This document shows positions 17,514-18,599 of a stretch of 18,599 nt of DNA, piece by piece. Under the pieces are notes generated by a model, which was not told the DNA's origin, made no database searches, and saw nothing but the letters and a program-made list of their open reading frames with translations. Every line of letters begins with the position of its first letter. Positions within the stretch are counted from its first letter, which is position 1. The translations under genes and the position numbers were made by a program. This DNA comes from DASVEE01 sp036399695 (GTDB taxonomy: Bacteria; Acidobacteriota; Thermoanaerobaculia; Gp7-AA8), in assembly GCA_036399695.1 (NCBI GenBank), contig DASWMP010000363.1, forward strand, positions 1 through 18,599. The letters run 5' to 3'.

Positions 17514-17738
17514 ATGGTTCGCAAACTTCGCATCACGCTGCTGCTCGCGCTGCTCGTCATCGGCCTCGTCAGCACCTTCTCGCTCTCCGCCGCGCCGCCC
17601 TACGAAACCGAGACGATCTACTACTCGGAATCCGCCAAGATCAACGAATGCGGCTACAGGTACGTCACCTGCGGCGGGATCTATCGCTCCGGCTGCATCA
17701 CGTCCTGGTACGACACCTACGTCTGGGGACCCTGCTGA
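17514..17738 (+). CDS. Secreted four-cysteine small peptide, paralogue 2
   Basis: The product is 74 residues, the same length as its upstream paralogue. The signal peptide (MVRKLRITLLLALLVIGLVS) and the following STFSLSAAPPYE are nearly the same. The mature part has YYSESAKINEC, then C-x6-C-x7-C-x12-C ending in Cys. Differences cluster in the first inter-Cys loop (GYRYVT against GWKLIG) while YRSGC and TSWYD are kept. A tandem duplication is the obvious origin. The redoxin gene follows after 13 nt, supporting one transcript. The biological activity is unknown. Confidence 0.87.
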   Translation: MVRKLRITLLLALLVIGLVSTFSLSAAPPYETETIYYSESAKINECGYRYVTCGGIYRSGCITSWYDTYVWGPC

Positions 17739-17751
17739 TCCGGGAGGCGAG

Positions 17752-18291
17752 ATGACGGACATGGTTGCCATCCCCCAGGACAGGCGGAGCGTCCGCTTCG
17801 CCACACACGCACTCGAGATCGGCTTTGCGATCCTCTTCGTCGTCCTCGCCTGGAACAACTTCACGCTGCGGCGGCAACTGGCCGCCGCAGCCGTGACTCC
17901 CGCGCGCAGCGGCGCCGATGCCAACTTCGTCGCCGGTGACCGCCTCGGCCGCCTCGACGTGCTCGACCTCACGGGACGGAAAGCGTCGCTCGATCTCAGC
18001 ACCGGACGCACGCTCGTGGCCGTCGTGAACCCGACGTGCAAATCGTGCGTGCAGACGGTGGCCGAGCTCTCCGCGGCGCGGTTGAAGAATGCCCGCGTAC
18101 TGTCGGTGGCCAGCCCCGCCGAGACCTCGCCGTTGGTGACGCGCGCCAACCTCGCCGCCTTCACGTCCGTCGTACCGCCGAATCTGAACGGCGACACCGG
18201 ACGGAAGCTCGTCCACTTTCCTCAGGTGCTCGTCGTCGACCAGGGGACGGTGGTGCGGACCTGCAAGACGGTTGCGGAATGCAGCCGCTGA
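17752..18291 (+). CDS. Membrane-anchored thioredoxin-like (redoxin) protein
   Basis: The product is 179 residues. A short cytoplasmic N-terminus with RR leads to one membrane helix (about residues 21-38, LEIGFAILFVVLAWNNFTL), placing the rest in the periplasm. The domain has the TlpA/MauD-like layout: GRLDVLDLTGRKASLDL, VAVVNPTCKSC (C96 and C99) after a beta strand, and KLVHFPQVLVVDQGTVV with the likely cis-Pro 157. The Trp normally before the first Cys is Thr here. A second pair, C171 and C177 (TCKTVAEC), lies at the very C-terminus. GGGAGG sits 4 nt before the chosen ATG; an in-frame ATG at 17761 is less well spaced. Lying between genes for four-Cys exported peptides, it probably oxidises, isomerises or reduces their thiols. 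A general cytochrome-maturation role cannot be excluded. Confidence 0.88.
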   Translation: MTDMVAIPQDRRSVRFATHALEIGFAILFVVLAWNNFTLRRQLAAAAVTPARSGADANFVAGDRLGRLDVLDLTGRKASLDLSTGRTLVAVVNPTCKSCVQTVAELSAARLKNARVLSVASPAETSPLVTRANLAAFTSVVPPNLNGDTGRKLVHFPQVLVVDQGTVVRTCKTVAECSR

Positions 18292-18308
18292 TCGAGAAAG
18301 GAAAAGTC

Positions 18309-18527
18309 ATGAACCGCAAGCTGCGCATGCTGCTGTTGCTCACGCTGATCGTCGTCGGTGCCCTGTCGTCTTACGGCAACCCGACACACCAGATCGACAC
18401 GCTCTACTACACGAACTGGACGTACGTCACCCAGTGCGGCCGTACGACCGAATACTGCAACGGCACCGTGGTCCACACCGGCTGCACCAGCCAGAATTAC
18501 GAAGTGGTCCTGTCCGAGTGCCTGTGA
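18309..18527 (+). CDS. Secreted four-cysteine small peptide, diverged paralogue 3
   Basis: The product is 72 residues with a signal peptide (MNRKLRMLLLLTLIVVGALS) of the same R-K-L-R-x2-LLL type as the two upstream peptides. The mature part has LYYTNWTYVTQC, keeping the YY[ST]-x7-C spacing, then C-x6-C-x8-C-x11-C and a final Leu. Apart from Cys, Gly and the YY pair it has little in common with the first two, so it is an older paralogue. AAGGA lies 6 nt before the start, and the gene begins 17 nt after the redoxin stop. A hairpin with a T-rich tail follows, making this the last gene of the operon. Function unknown. Confidence 0.85.
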   Translation: MNRKLRMLLLLTLIVVGALSSYGNPTHQIDTLYYTNWTYVTQCGRTTEYCNGTVVHTGCTSQNYEVVLSECL

Positions 18528-18541
18528 GTTGGTCTTGGAGT

Positions 18542-18568
18542 GCGGTGGCGAACGCCACCGCTCTTTTA
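18542..18568 (+). terminator. Intrinsic terminator-like hairpin after the peptide operon
   Basis: GCGGTGGC and GCCACCGC form an eight-base stem around a GAAC loop, followed by TCTTTTA. It begins 14 nt after the last stop codon, the expected place for a Rho-independent terminator. The T-tract is short. The same sequence is also one arm of the inverted repeat described separately, so it may be a mobile palindromic repeat used as a terminator. Confidence 0.6.
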
Positions 18569-18599
18569 TCCGTGTACCAGAGCGGTGGCGTTCGCCACC
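18544..18599. repeat. Inverted pair of REP-like palindromes (21-bp arms)
   Basis: Bases 18544-18564 and 18579-18599 are perfect reverse complements over 21 bases, with a 14-base spacer. Each arm is itself a palindrome (GGTGGCG and CGCCACC around AA or TT). This is the architecture of REP/BIME elements. The second arm reaches the window edge, so the full length is unknown. Confidence 0.7.

Noticed and set aside
17222..17755. Alternative plus-strand frame of 177 residues overlapping both peptides
   Set aside because: It is out of frame with the two homologous four-Cys peptides and consists of low-complexity R/S/A sequence.
17490..18216. Minus-strand frames opposite the redoxin and peptide genes (235 and 172 residues)
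   Set aside because: The plus strand here has signal peptides, a CxxC redoxin and well-placed Shine-Dalgarno sites; the antisense products show no domains.

Overview
The window is GC-rich and holds two divergent transcription units. No rRNA, tRNA, CRISPR array or transposase is visible. Soil or aquatic Acidobacteriota (for example a Thermoanaerobaculia- or Vicinamibacteria-like lineage) would fit the giant PKD/RHS surface protein, the small Cys-peptide genes and the palindromic intergenic repeats. This is inference, and other GC-rich Gram-negative phyla such as Myxococcota or Gemmatimonadota are possible.

Minus strand, 35-16840: one uninterrupted gene for a secreted protein of about 5601 residues. 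In N-to-C order it has a Sec signal peptide, a propeller-like domain, a beta-helix-like region, a long PKD array (one member split by a jelly-roll-like module), a block of six discoidin (F5/8 type C) domains sitting inside another PKD domain, more PKD/Ig-like domains, a von Willebrand A domain with a MIDAS motif, more PKD domains (one split by a second copy of the propeller), an RHS/YD-repeat shell, the RHS-associated core ending in DPSGH, and a 236-residue variable tail with a PD-(D/E)XK-like nuclease signature. It reads as a giant adhesive or polymorphic-toxin-like RHS protein. Any immunity gene would lie beyond base 1.

16841-17286: a 446-bp divergent intergenic region with a near-palindrome at 16985-17002, weak promoter candidates for both directions, and an imperfect 9-bp tandem repeat (17125-17196).

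Plus strand, 17287-18527: a compact four-gene operon. Two adjacent paralogous 74-residue secreted peptides are followed by a membrane-anchored thioredoxin-like protein (CKSC active site, cis-Pro, extra C-terminal Cys pair) and then a third, diverged 72-residue peptide. All three peptides share a signal sequence, a YY[ST]-x7-C motif and four Cys in nearly constant spacing. I infer that the redoxin handles disulfides of these peptides. This is the best candidate for an undescribed system here. The operon ends at a hairpin with a T-rich tract that is also one arm of an inverted REP-like repeat running to the window end.
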